Of a DNA stretch of 64,000 bases, positions 20,431 through 28,523 are shown one piece after another. The notes under the pieces are model-generated. The model saw only the letters and a list, made by a program, of their open reading frames with translations. It had not been told where the DNA came from and searched no databases. The position numbers were made by a program, and so were the translations under genes. Source of the stretch: Terriglobia bacterium (lineage in GTDB: Bacteria > Acidobacteriota > Terriglobia > Bryobacterales > Bryobacteraceae); contig JAIQEX010000003.1 of assembly GCA_020073615.1 (NCBI GenBank), positions 1 to 64,000 of the forward strand, in the 5' to 3' direction. Positions within the stretch are counted from its first letter, which is position 1, and each line of letters begins with the position of its first letter.

Positions 20431-22304
20431 GCTTCCACGCGCTCGCGGACGTTGAATTCGAGCTTCCAGCGGCGCCCGTCGCGGGCCACGCACCAGAGCT
20501 GGAGCATGCCGGTTTCCGTAACCATGCTCTCGAAGGAGACGGGCACCACCTCGGATGTGCTTTGCGCCGCGTCGAAGCTCACTTCCATGGGCGAGAGTTC
20601 TTCGAGCTCGCCGGCGAAATCCTCGATTAGGTCGCCGGGGCGGTCGTTCTTACGTGCGGCGGACGTGAAGAAGCGGAACTCGGCGGGCTGGCCAATCACC
20701 AGACCGAACTCGCGGCCGGGAATCGCCGCCTCGGTTCCTTCCTCCATGCCGAAGGGAGCCACGGCGAGAGCCTTGAGCGGGGCGGGGAAGCCGGGCACCG
20801 ACGGCATGGCGCTTTCGATGCCCACGTAGTAGGTGCGCGGGACGCCGCCGCGGATGCGCACGCCGCGTCCCTGCCGCGCGAGGCCGTAGTACGCGGCGCC
20901 GCGCGAAACCGCGTGCATGAGATCTTCGCCGCTCAACAGCTTCGCCTCGCTCATGCCCTCGGCGCCGAGCCAGGCATTCAGCACGGCGAGAATGCGCTCG
21001 CGCACCAGCGCGGCATTGAGCACGCCCCCGTTGAACAGCACGTGGGTGGGGCAGGCCAGGCCGCTGGGGCCGCGGCGCACCGCGCCCTGCTCGTTGCCGG
21101 CCGCCTGCTGCCGCAGGAAACGTGCCATGTGCCGGGTAATGGCGGGGTCGGCGGCATACGGCAGTCCGAGCTCCTGCAGGCCGACGCGCCGCTGCTGGGC
21201 GGGCATATCCGTACTCGATACCGTGGGCAGGAAACCCTCGCCCAGCACCTGTTCGATATCGCTGCGCAGCAGCGCGGCCTTGATGGTGCCGCCCACCAGA
21301 CCGGTGCCCTTGCCGAGAATCGTGACGGGATGCTCCTTGGCCTTGGAGTCCGGTTCCAGCAGTTTCTCTTTGGCCAGACGGCAGTTGTTCCACAGCGATT
21401 GAAGCTGGCGGCTGTCGATGCGCGTGCCCTTCTCGGCGAGACGCTGCGAGACCACGCCGGCCAGCGCGAGATCGATATTGTCGCCCCCGAGCAGGATGTG
21501 CTCGCCCACGGCGATGCGGTTGAGCGCCAGCTCGCCCGCGGCTTCGGTGACCGCGATGAGCGTGAAATCGGTAGTGCCGCCGCCGATGTCCACCACCAGG
21601 ATCAAGTCGCCAAGTTGCACGCGGCGGCGCCAGTCGGGGTGGCGTTCGATCCACGCATAGAAAGCGGCCTGCGGCTCTTCGAGCAGGGTGATGTTCTGGT
21701 AGCCGGCCAGCTTGGCGGCTTCGAGCGTCAACTCGCGCGCCACGGCATCGAAGGAGGCCGGCACGGTGACCAGCACCTGCTGGGCGGCGAAGGGCGCGTC
21801 GGGAATTTTGGCATCCCAGGCGTCGCGCAGGTGTTCCAGGTAGCGGCGGGTGGCTTCCACAGGCGATATTTTGGCGACCCCGTCGGGGGCGCGGAAGGGC
21901 AGCAGGGGCGCGGTGCGGTCCACGCCGGAATGCGACAGCCAACTCTTGGCCGAGGAGACCAGGCGGCCAGCGTTTTCCGCGCCGCGCTTCTGGGCCAGGC
22001 GGCCCACCACGAAGTCGCGGCTCTCGTCCCAGGGCAGGGCGATCGCGCCCGCGGGAAAATCGGAGGGGCCGGGCAGGTAGAGAAACGACGGAAGCAAATC
22101 TTCGTCGCGAACTTCGCCGGGGTTTTCCAGTTGCGCCAGCGTCAGCAACTGCACGTTGGCGGGCGCGAAGGGGTCGGCGCCGGCCTGGATCTCGGCGTAC
22201 GCTAGCGCGGAGTTGGTGGTACCCAGGTCGATGCCGATGACGTATTTGGCCTGCAAAGTTTTCTTACTCAATTTCGATTTCCGCGGGAGCGATGATAGCG
22301 GCAT
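20427..22304 (-). CDS. Hsp70-family ATPase (second paralogue)
   Basis: About 625 aa. The ATPase starts with YVIGIDLGTTNSALAY; later motifs are LVSSAKSWLSH, LVVDIGGGTTDFTLIAV and HILLGGDNIDLALA. The C-terminal part is short, and the substrate domain is replaced by a beta-rich tail (FRFFTSAARKNDRPGD..). The start is uncertain. The ATG at 22304 has AGG at a usable distance; a TTG at 22271 overlapping the DUF2760 stop would remove 11 residues outside the domain. The protein is a paralogue of its downstream neighbour, and the ATGA overlap suggests the two ATPases are made in equal amounts and may form a hetero-complex (inference). Confidence 0.87.
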   Translation of the reverse strand: MPLSSLPRKSKLSKKTLQAKYVIGIDLGTTNSALAYAEIQAGADPFAPANVQLLTLAQLENPGEVRDEDLLPSFLYLPGPSDFPAGAIALPWDESRDFVVGRLAQKRGAENAGRLVSSAKSWLSHSGVDRTAPLLPFRAPDGVAKISPVEATRRYLEHLRDAWDAKIPDAPFAAQQVLVTVPASFDAVARELTLEAAKLAGYQNITLLEEPQAAFYAWIERHPDWRRRVQLGDLILVVDIGGGTTDFTLIAVTEAAGELALNRIAVGEHILLGGDNIDLALAGVVSQRLAEKGTRIDSRQLQSLWNNCRLAKEKLLEPDSKAKEHPVTILGKGTGLVGGTIKAALLRSDIEQVLGEGFLPTVSSTDMPAQQRRVGLQELGLPYAADPAITRHMARFLRQQAAGNEQGAVRRGPSGLACPTHVLFNGGVLNAALVRERILAVLNAWLGAEGMSEAKLLSGEDLMHAVSRGAAYYGLARQGRGVRIRGGVPRTYYVGIESAMPSVPGFPAPLKALAVAPFGMEEGTEAAIPGREFGLVIGQPAEFRFFTSAARKNDRPGDLIEDFAGELEELSPMEVSFDAAQSTSEVVPVSFESMVTETGMLQLWCVARDGRRWKLEFNVRERVEA

Positions 22305-22803
22305 CCTGCCTGGCGGCAAGGGCCGGGAGATCCACCTTGGCGGCGCGCCATCCCTTGTGGCGGAGCGTGCCGCCGGAGGGGGCCGCGGCCGGGACATTGC
22401 CCACGAACTTCACCACGTTGGGATCGGTGGAGGGCGCTTTGGCGAAGGTGCCTTCGACGCCATCAATCACGGGTTGCAGGGTGACATAACGCGCCAGGGA
22501 ATCGCGGCACTGGTTGTGCAGTTCACGGACGGCGGCGCCCACCTGGTCGTCGGAGTAGGAAGCGATATCTTCCATCAGGAAATCGACGAGCCGGGAGTCC
22601 CGCTGGAGGATTGCGAGCATCTGCAGGGCGCCATCGGAGGTGCGCACCGCGGCGGGCACGGGCGCCGCCGATGTCGGCTTGGCGGCTGCCGGGGCGGCGC
22701 CGCCGCGCCGTATCAGGTTGAGGGCGGCCAGCACGCTGGCGGAAAGGGCGCCTTGAAATAAGATATTGAAGAAGCAGCGGAAGGCGAGCAGGATGCGGTT
22801 CAA
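22264..22803 (-). CDS. DUF2760 domain protein
   Basis: 179 aa. The N-terminal hydrophobic stretch (ILLAFRCFFNILFQGALSASVLAAL) looks like a membrane anchor. It is followed by a Pro/Ala linker and a compact DUF2760-like domain: ALQMLAILQRDSRLVDFLMEDI, YSDDQVGAAVRELH, CRDSL, then V-E-G and GTLRHKGW. It is the first gene of the Hsp70 operon and overlaps the next gene at its 3' end. DUF2760 proteins sit beside divergent Hsp70 genes in several phyla, so it is plausibly a membrane adaptor or recruiter for the ATPases. No biochemical role is established that I know of. Confidence 0.8.
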   Translation of the reverse strand: MNRILLAFRCFFNILFQGALSASVLAALNLIRRGGAAPAAAKPTSAAPVPAAVRTSDGALQMLAILQRDSRLVDFLMEDIASYSDDQVGAAVRELHNQCRDSLARYVTLQPVIDGVEGTFAKAPSTDPNVVKFVGNVPAAAPSGGTLRHKGWRAAKVDLPALAARQDAAIIAPAEIEIE

Positions 22804-22923
22804 ATGTGTGGCTCCAAGGTCTTAGGATAGCGGAAAAGGCGCCGCTTGGGCCGCCTGTCGCGAACCACACGGCGCCCTTCTTCTCAGGAACCATGAACAC
22901 TGCGGCCGCAGGCGCGGTGGGGC

Positions 22924-22992
22924 GTAGGCCTCCGGGCCGGCCTCGCGCCGGCGGCACCGCACTTAGCGCTCGGGGCATGTCCGGAGGCCTGC
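22924..22992. repeat. Short inverted repeat, possible dispersed element
   Basis: GTAGGCCTCCGG (22924-22935) and CCGGAGGCCTGC (22981-22992) are complementary at 11 of 12 positions and flank a GC-rich loop. A similar GGGAGGCCTACCCC string occurs near position 501. It occupies the gap between the DUF2760 promoter region and the pterin dehydratase gene. Confidence 0.45.
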
Positions 22993-23000
22993 CTGGAAGC

Positions 23001-23297
23001 CTACACTCCTGCCAGTCGGGCGGCGAGCGCTTCGAGCTTCCTGGCCAGTTCCACGTCTTTGGCGGTGATGCCGCCGGCATCGTGGGTGGTCAGATCGACG
23101 GTCACGCGGTTGTAGACGTTGGACCACTCGGGATGGTGTCCCATGGCCTCTATGGCGATGGCGGCGGTGGCCATAAAACCGAAGGCGTGAACGAAGTCGG
23201 CAAACTGGTACTCGCGATGGAGCTTGTCGCGCACCACTGTCCAGCCGCTCAATTCCTGCAAAGCAGCTTGTATCCCGGATTCGGAGAGTCGGGCCAT
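23001..23297 (-). CDS. phhB: 4a-hydroxytetrahydrobiopterin dehydratase (PCD)
   Basis: 98 aa, normal for the family. The dehydratase signature is complete: H54-H55-P56 with W58 (GHHPEWSNVYNRV), then H72 in LTTHD and D81. The enzyme removes water from 4a-hydroxytetrahydropterin and so recycles the pterin cofactor of aromatic amino-acid hydroxylases; some bacterial homologues serve molybdopterin synthesis. No hydroxylase gene is in this window. It follows the M48 peptidase by 21 bases on the same strand, so the two are probably co-transcribed. Confidence 0.93.
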   Translation of the reverse strand: MARLSESGIQAALQELSGWTVVRDKLHREYQFADFVHAFGFMATAAIAIEAMGHHPEWSNVYNRVTVDLTTHDAGGITAKDVELARKLEALAARLAGV

Positions 23298-23318
23298 GGT
23301 TCCAGTCTACGACCCTCT

Positions 23319-24263
23319 CTACGCTTCTTGCGCGCGGGCTTTCATTTGCGGTGCACGGGCCACCAGCGGACTCCGCGAGAATTCCGCCAATGCCACGATC
23401 CGCTTGGCGAGCAAAGGGTGGCTGCTAAACAGCTCGTTAGCCTTGGTGGCCACATCGCCATCATAGGCCTGTTTGACGAACTCTTCGACGTTGAGCCGGT
23501 CGAACAGCTCCGCTCCGATGACTAACCGGGCCAGAGCCTTTTGGCTTGCGGCCAGGTCCCCGCAGGCGATCAATCCTCCGCGATCGGCCGTCAACTCGGC
23601 CTGGCGCGACCACCAACTGAAGAACAGGGGCAGTACGAAATTCAAAATCGGAACGCTTCCCAAAAGCGGGTTCTTGGCCGCAATCGTCTGCCATAAGACG
23701 TGGGAGCATTTGATGTGAGTGAATTCGTGGCCGATGATGAACTGCAATTCCCGCGGCGCATGCTCCGTGGCAGAAACGATCTCGGAGTGCACCACCACGC
23801 ATGCGGATCCTACGAAACCCATGGCATAGGCGTTCAGTTCCCGGGACTGTTTGATGAACAGGTTCGGCTTTCCGATGCCGAGCCGGGAGGCGGCTTCCTG
23901 GGCGAGCGATTCGATGTCCGGGAAATTCCGCGGGCTCACGGCCACGCTGGAACCCTTGAGCGCGCCTTGTTGGTACAACACGTAGACGATCAATCCCACG
24001 GTTCCCAGCAGGACCGGAACGAATGCGGTGGTGACGTCGAGGACCACCCACGACAAGGCGAACAAGCCGAACCCAAACAGCAACGCTGCACTCTCGCCCC
24101 GCGATCGCAGTGCCCCCACACCGACCGTCGAGTGGCCGAATGCCGCTTCAACCGGTGGGGTTCCGCGAGGGGCGGCGGCGGCCGGTGTCGGGGCGCCGCA
24201 CTTAGCGCAGTAGGCGGCCGTATCCGCGCTGAGGGCGGTTCCGCACTTCATGCAGTAAGCCAT
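23319..24263 (-). CDS. Membrane M48-family metallopeptidase with N-terminal zinc ribbon
   Basis: 314 aa. The ATG at 24263 has an excellent AGGAGGAG ribosome site. An N-terminal zinc ribbon is formed by C4/C7 and C19/C22 (CMKCG, CAKCG). Two adjacent membrane segments follow at ~58-75 and ~80-98. The protease domain has HEFTH (179-183) as zinc site and AELTADRGG as the third-ligand (Glu) segment. This is an HtpX/Ste24-like layout, used for quality control of membrane proteins. The double-zinc-finger front end is uncommon for HtpX and may bind a partner. It is transcribed away from the alpha/beta hydrolase across a ~400-base gap. Confidence 0.88.
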   Translation of the reverse strand: MAYCMKCGTALSADTAAYCAKCGAPTPAAAAPRGTPPVEAAFGHSTVGVGALRSRGESAALLFGFGLFALSWVVLDVTTAFVPVLLGTVGLIVYVLYQQGALKGSSVAVSPRNFPDIESLAQEAASRLGIGKPNLFIKQSRELNAYAMGFVGSACVVVHSEIVSATEHAPRELQFIIGHEFTHIKCSHVLWQTIAAKNPLLGSVPILNFVLPLFFSWWSRQAELTADRGGLIACGDLAASQKALARLVIGAELFDRLNVEEFVKQAYDGDVATKANELFSSHPLLAKRIVALAEFSRSPLVARAPQMKARAQEA

Positions 24264-24659
24264 GTTTCTCCTCCTGTTTTGTCGCGTGAATGGAGCTTTC
24301 CGCGGATGACGCGAGAATATCACAAGATTCACGTGCCCGGAAGGGCGGGCCGCCGGGAATCCATTTACGAAGCTTTTCCTTCGGCGCCGACGCTATTTCT
24401 GTGACCTTTGTAGTCACGTTCATTGACTGGCCGGGATCTTCTGCCGATCTACGAGCGAGCGGCAATAGCCCGGCTCCCGCGGTCACCGAAGACCGCTAAC
24501 TGACGCGTGCGGCTCGATCGGAGCCGCGGCGGTGAGGGGAGCGGGAAAACCGCGGAGCGCAGGCGGTGCCGGCTTCCGCGCCTGACGGAGCGGTCCAGGA
24601 CCAGAAGGGGGCCCCGCCCGGCAAGCGGTGTGAGAGAGCGGTATGCTACCTTGTCACCC
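24264..24659. other. Intergenic gap, nothing recognised
   Basis: 396 bases between the divergent M48 peptidase and hydrolase genes. The M48 ribosome site lies at its left edge. A small GTGAC...GTCAC hairpin occurs near 24400. No tRNA, riboswitch core or convincing small gene was seen on either strand. Confidence 0.4.
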
Positions 24660-25655
24660 ATGAAGCCCGCATTCCTGATTCTGCTGTCGGTGACGGCTTA
24701 TGCCGCGCCTTGCACCACGGCCACAACCGCCTGCACCGAGTGGGTCGCGCTGGGCGGCGGCGCGGCGCGGTCGCTGGTCTACCGCACGCATCCGCTCACG
24801 GCCAAGGACGACAAGATCACGCGCGCGCTGATCATGATCCACGGGGCGGGCCGCGACGCCGACAATTACTTCCGCACCGCCGTGGCCGCGGCGTTCCTGG
24901 CCGGCGCTCTGGAGGACACTATCGTGATCGCGCCGCGGTTCGCATCCAACAACGGCGGGTGCCGCGACACGCTGGCCCCCAACGAAGTCAGTTGGAGCTG
25001 CGCGGGCGACAGTTGGCGCTCGGGCGGCGTGGCATCGAGCGACGACAAGCTGACTTCCTACGACTTCGCCGACGAGATCCTGCGAAAACTGGCGCACAAA
25101 GAGGTGTTCCCCAACCTGAAGGCCGTGGTGGTGGCGGGCCACTCCGCGGGCGGCCAGTACGTGACGCGCTACGAGATGGCCAACCAGGTGCACGATACCC
25201 TGGGCGTGACCATCACGTACGTGGTTTCGAATCCCTCGAGCTACGCCTACCTGGACGCCACGCGCCCCTCGGCCGACGACGCCGCGGGCGCCTTCCGCCC
25301 GTTCCGGGATAGCCGCAACTGCACCACGTACGACCGCTGGCCCTACGGCCTGCAGAACCGCACCGGCTACACCGCGAAACTCACCGACGACCAGTTGAAG
25401 AAGCAGCTCGCCTCGCGGCCGGTCACCTACCTGCTCGGCGAAATCGACATCCTGCCGCTCGGCGGCTTCGACGGATCGTGCCCCGCCATGGCGCAGGGCC
25501 CGACGCGCCTGGCGCGCGGCCAGGCGTTCGGCAAATACGTCAATGAAAAGTACGCCGCGAAGCACACGGTGACCGTGGTGCCCCTGTGCGGCCACAACGC
25601 CCGGTGCATGTTCACGGCGGAAGTAGCGCTGCCGATTCTGTTTCCGAAGCAGTAG
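24660..25655 (+). CDS. Secreted alpha/beta hydrolase
   Basis: 331 aa. The ATG at 24660 opens a short signal peptide (KPAFLILLSVTAYAA|PC). The alpha/beta-hydrolase core has an oxyanion-type HGAGR loop (61-65) and the nucleophile elbow GHSAGG with Ser162. A late GHNARCMF segment supplies the probable catalytic His. Several cysteine pairs (C18/C25, C101/C114) suggest disulfides and a periplasmic or extracellular location. The substrate is not evident; it may be an esterase or a PHB-depolymerase-like enzyme. The start chosen avoids a long upstream extension with no homology features. Confidence 0.8.
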   Translation: MKPAFLILLSVTAYAAPCTTATTACTEWVALGGGAARSLVYRTHPLTAKDDKITRALIMIHGAGRDADNYFRTAVAAAFLAGALEDTIVIAPRFASNNGGCRDTLAPNEVSWSCAGDSWRSGGVASSDDKLTSYDFADEILRKLAHKEVFPNLKAVVVAGHSAGGQYVTRYEMANQVHDTLGVTITYVVSNPSSYAYLDATRPSADDAAGAFRPFRDSRNCTTYDRWPYGLQNRTGYTAKLTDDQLKKQLASRPVTYLLGEIDILPLGGFDGSCPAMAQGPTRLARGQAFGKYVNEKYAAKHTVTVVPLCGHNARCMFTAEVALPILFPKQ

Positions 25656-25687
25656 GTTTTGTACCTTCCCGCCGATGAGTCGAATAG

Positions 25688-26849
25688 ATGAGCGAACGCA
25701 CGGTGGAGAACGGTACAATCTCTGTGAGCATGCCCAAATTGATCTTTGGCCAGGGTTCGCCCGACAGGACAGTGAACAAGTCCCGAAGAAATGAGGACAC
25801 GCTGCAGGACGGTCTCTTCGCCAGGGACGCTGCGAAGAGAGCCAGGCGCCGTTTGCCGTTGCTTCCGCTGGAAGACAATACTCCCGAGGGCATGCAGGCG
25901 CTGCTCGCGGCCAACCGGCACTACCGCCAGGTGGAGTGGCCGGAACCATTCAATTGCACGACTCATCGGTTGCACCTGGGCGACGCCCGCGATCTATCGT
26001 GGATACCCGATGCCACGGTCCACCTGGTGGTGACCTCGCCGCCTTACTGGACGCTCAAGGAATACGCGCCACACAAAGATCAGATGGGCCACTTCGAGGA
26101 CTACGGACACTTTCTTGCGGAGCTGGATCGCGTCTGGCGGGAATGCGCGCGTCCTCGTGGGCGGCGGACGGATCTGCTGTGTCGTGGGCGATGTCTGCAT
26201 CCCGCGCAAAAAAGGGGGTCGGCACTATATTGTTCCTCTCCACTCCGATATCCAGGTGCGAGCCCGCGGGCTGGGCCTCGACTGCCTCCAGCCGATCCTC
26301 TGGCACAAAATTGCCAACGGCGTGACTGAGGTGGCCGGGAACGGCGCCGGCTTTTATGGAAAGCCATACCAGCCGGGCAGCATCATCAAGAACGACATCG
26401 AGTACATTCTGTTCCTGCGCAAAGGCGGTGAATATCGTTCCGCCCCCACGATGCAAAAGGCGTTGTCCATGATCTCACGGGAAGAGATGAAGACCTGGCA
26501 GCGCTCCATCTGGGCCGATGTGCGCGGTGCTTCCACCCGTGAGGGGCATCCCGCGCCATACCCGGTCGAACTGGCGGAGCGTCTTATCAAAATGTTTTCG
26601 TTCGCGGGCGATACCGTGCTGGACCCATTCGCCGGCACTGGCTCGACCTCGCAGGCTGCGATCCTTTCCGGCAGAAACTCGGTCGCCAATGAAATCGAGC
26701 CCCGGTATCTCGAAATCGCGCGGCATCGGATCATGACCACGGCCCGCCAGCCGCGCGCCGTTGGCGCGACGGTCGCCAAGGTGATTCTTGACGGAGAAGC
26801 CTGGAAAACTGGAATATCGCCTGCTGACGGAATTCCGGCGGCTGTTTGA
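25688..26849 (+). pseudogene. DNA methyltransferase (beta-class, SPPYW), frameshifted
   Basis: Motif IV TSPPYW (116-121 of the first frame) precedes motif I DPFAGTGS near the C-terminus, the permuted beta-class order. The SPPYW form points to N4-cytosine or a related specificity. The first frame runs through FLAELDRVWRECAR and then goes off at the CG-repeat around 26146-26152; the frame starting just there gives VLVGGGRICCVVGDVCIPRKKGG and continues to the end. Loss of one CG pair (or gain of one base) explains it. The neighbouring endonuclease gene also has a frameshift, so either the R-M pair is decaying or the assembly has indels here. Confidence 0.8.
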
Positions 26850-27523
26850 AGGGAAGATCTACAAACACCGCTCTTCCCATCAGGGTGACTTCGTAGCGAT
26901 GCATCTCTACGAGGACCTGATCGGTGTGAATCGCTCCTCGAAACTCGTCGAAGCCGCCGTCAACCGGAAAGACCGTGTGCTGAACGTCCAGAACAAACGT
27001 CGTGGCGTCGAAGCCCGGCGCGGTGACGCGACGTTTGGCGAGATCCTTCCTGGGGAAACGGCAATCGGCGATACCGGTTACCTCGTTCATCGAGGACCCA
27101 TTGCGACCGTCGAAATCGGCGTCGAAGTAAAGATATTGGCCAAGGCAATGATCAAACAGATCGACCGTGTGATCAACGACCTTCGTAATCAGGTGGTCCA
27201 GTTTAAGCGTGGCGGCGGAAATCCAATCTGTGTAGCGGTGATAGGCGTCAACACAGCGGAAAGCACCATCGGGTATGAGGGCGACCGCCCCTTTCCCACC
27301 ACGGGAAAAGGCGGGTTTCTACACCCTTATCCAGGAAGCCCCGGAGGCGGAACGGCGATTGCGTGCCGCCGCGGCGGCGGAATTCGACGAATTTCTCGTC
27401 CTCCGGTTCACGGCAACCAATGCGCCACCGTACCCTTTCCACTGGGTCGACTACCACGAGACGCGGCTGGACTATGCGGCAATTCTGTCTCGAATCAGCG
27501 CCCGGTATCAGCAGCGATTTTAG
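26788..27523 (+). pseudogene. Type II restriction endonuclease partner, frameshifted
   Basis: Begins with TTG at 26788 inside the 3' end of the methyltransferase gene. The first ~165 codons (MTEKPGKLEYRLLTEFRRLFEGKIY.., then VEIGVEVKILAKAMIKQIDRVINDLRNQV) show a plausible PD-(D/E)xK strand E-V-K. Near 27280-27300 the frame is lost; the +1 frame continues PFPPREKAGFYTLIQEAPEAE to the stop at 27523 with a coherent ending. Position and overlap with the methyltransferase make it the cognate endonuclease. No search was run, so specificity and family are unknown. An intact restoring base would give roughly 245 aa. Confidence 0.6.
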
Positions 27524-27649
27524 CCACCTTCCCCGCGCAGCGCTCGGTTGCTTCTTTCTGACGAAAGTCTCACAATAAACCCTGTTGCCACTTTTGCCGG
27601 CCGCCGTACCCGCCTAGGGCGGGGTGTTCCCTGGCGGCCTGGAGGTTTC

Positions 27650-28519
27650 ATGTCTCGCATCGTCCGGTGTTCCCTGATTCAGGCTTCGAATGCCGCTCCC
27701 CCTGATGCTTCGCTCGAAGCCACCAAGAAGGCCATGATCGACAAGCACGTGGCCTACATCCGCCAGGCCGCCGAGGCCGGGGCGCAGGTGGCATGCCTTC
27801 AGGAGATTTTCTACGGCCCTTACTTCTGCGCGGAACAGACCACGCGCTGGTACGACTTTACCGAGCCGGTCCCCGACGGGCCCACCATCCGCCTGATGCG
27901 CGATCTTGCGCGGCAGCACCACATGGCGTTGATTGTGCCGGTCTACGAGGTGGAACAGGAGGGCGTCTACTACAACACCGCGGCCGTGATCCACAGCGAT
28001 GGAAGCTTCCTCGGCAAGTACCGCAAGACGCACATCCCGCACGTGGCGCCGGGCTTCTGGGAGAAATTTTACTTCCGGCCGGGCAACCTGGGCTTTCCGG
28101 TATTCGATCTCGGCCCGGTCAAAATCGGCGTGTACATCTGCTACGACCGGCATTTTCCCGAGGGCGCGCGCGCTCTCGGATTGAACGGCGCCGAGCTCGT
28201 CTTCAATCCCTCGGCCACGGTTGCGGGCCTGAGCGAATACCTGTGGAAGCTGGAGCAGCCGGCGCACGCCGTGGCCAACGGCTACTTCATCGCCGCCATC
28301 AACCGCGTGGGAGTGGAAGCGCCGTGGAACATCGGTGAGTTCTACGGCTCGAGCTATTTCTGCGATCCGCGCGGGCGCATCGTGGCGCAGGCGGCGCGCG
28401 ACCGCGACGAGGTGCTGACGGCGGACCTCGACCTGGACCTCATCGGCGAAGTCCGCAAGACCTGGCAGTTCTACCGCGACCGCCGTCCCGAGATGTACCA
28501 TTCCCTCATCGAGGCGTAA
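27650..28519 (+). CDS. Beta-ureidopropionase (N-carbamoyl-beta-alanine amidohydrolase)
   Basis: 289 aa, nitrilase superfamily. The Glu-Lys-Cys triad is clear: E52 (CLQEIFYGPYF), K126 (KYRKTHIPH) and C164 (VYICYDRHFPE). The KTHIPH and YICYDRHFPE motifs are typical of the beta-ureidopropionase / N-carbamoyl-amino-acid amidase branch. It hydrolyses N-carbamoyl-beta-alanine to beta-alanine, CO2 and ammonia, step three of reductive pyrimidine breakdown. A strong GGAGG sits 9 bases before the ATG. First gene of a seven-gene operon; the next start is 5 bases downstream. A CCCGCC/GGGCGGG hairpin lies just upstream (27608-27623). Confidence 0.92.
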   Translation: MSRIVRCSLIQASNAAPPDASLEATKKAMIDKHVAYIRQAAEAGAQVACLQEIFYGPYFCAEQTTRWYDFTEPVPDGPTIRLMRDLARQHHMALIVPVYEVEQEGVYYNTAAVIHSDGSFLGKYRKTHIPHVAPGFWEKFYFRPGNLGFPVFDLGPVKIGVYICYDRHFPEGARALGLNGAELVFNPSATVAGLSEYLWKLEQPAHAVANGYFIAAINRVGVEAPWNIGEFYGSSYFCDPRGRIVAQAARDRDEVLTADLDLDLIGEVRKTWQFYRDRRPEMYHSLIEA

Positions 28520-28523
28520 ACCC

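Noticed and set aside
18751-20829. Long plus-strand frame opposite the Hsp70 genes
   Set aside because: Composition is Ala/Gly/Arg/His-rich antisense; the minus strand carries clear Hsp70 motifs.
22804-23000. Possible small gene or CRISPR-like repeat between DUF2760 and the pterin dehydratase
   Set aside because: Only one short inverted repeat is seen; no regular spacing, no frame with a ribosome site.
24264-24659. tRNA or riboswitch in the M48-hydrolase gap
   Set aside because: No cloverleaf, T-loop or known riboswitch core could be traced on either strand.
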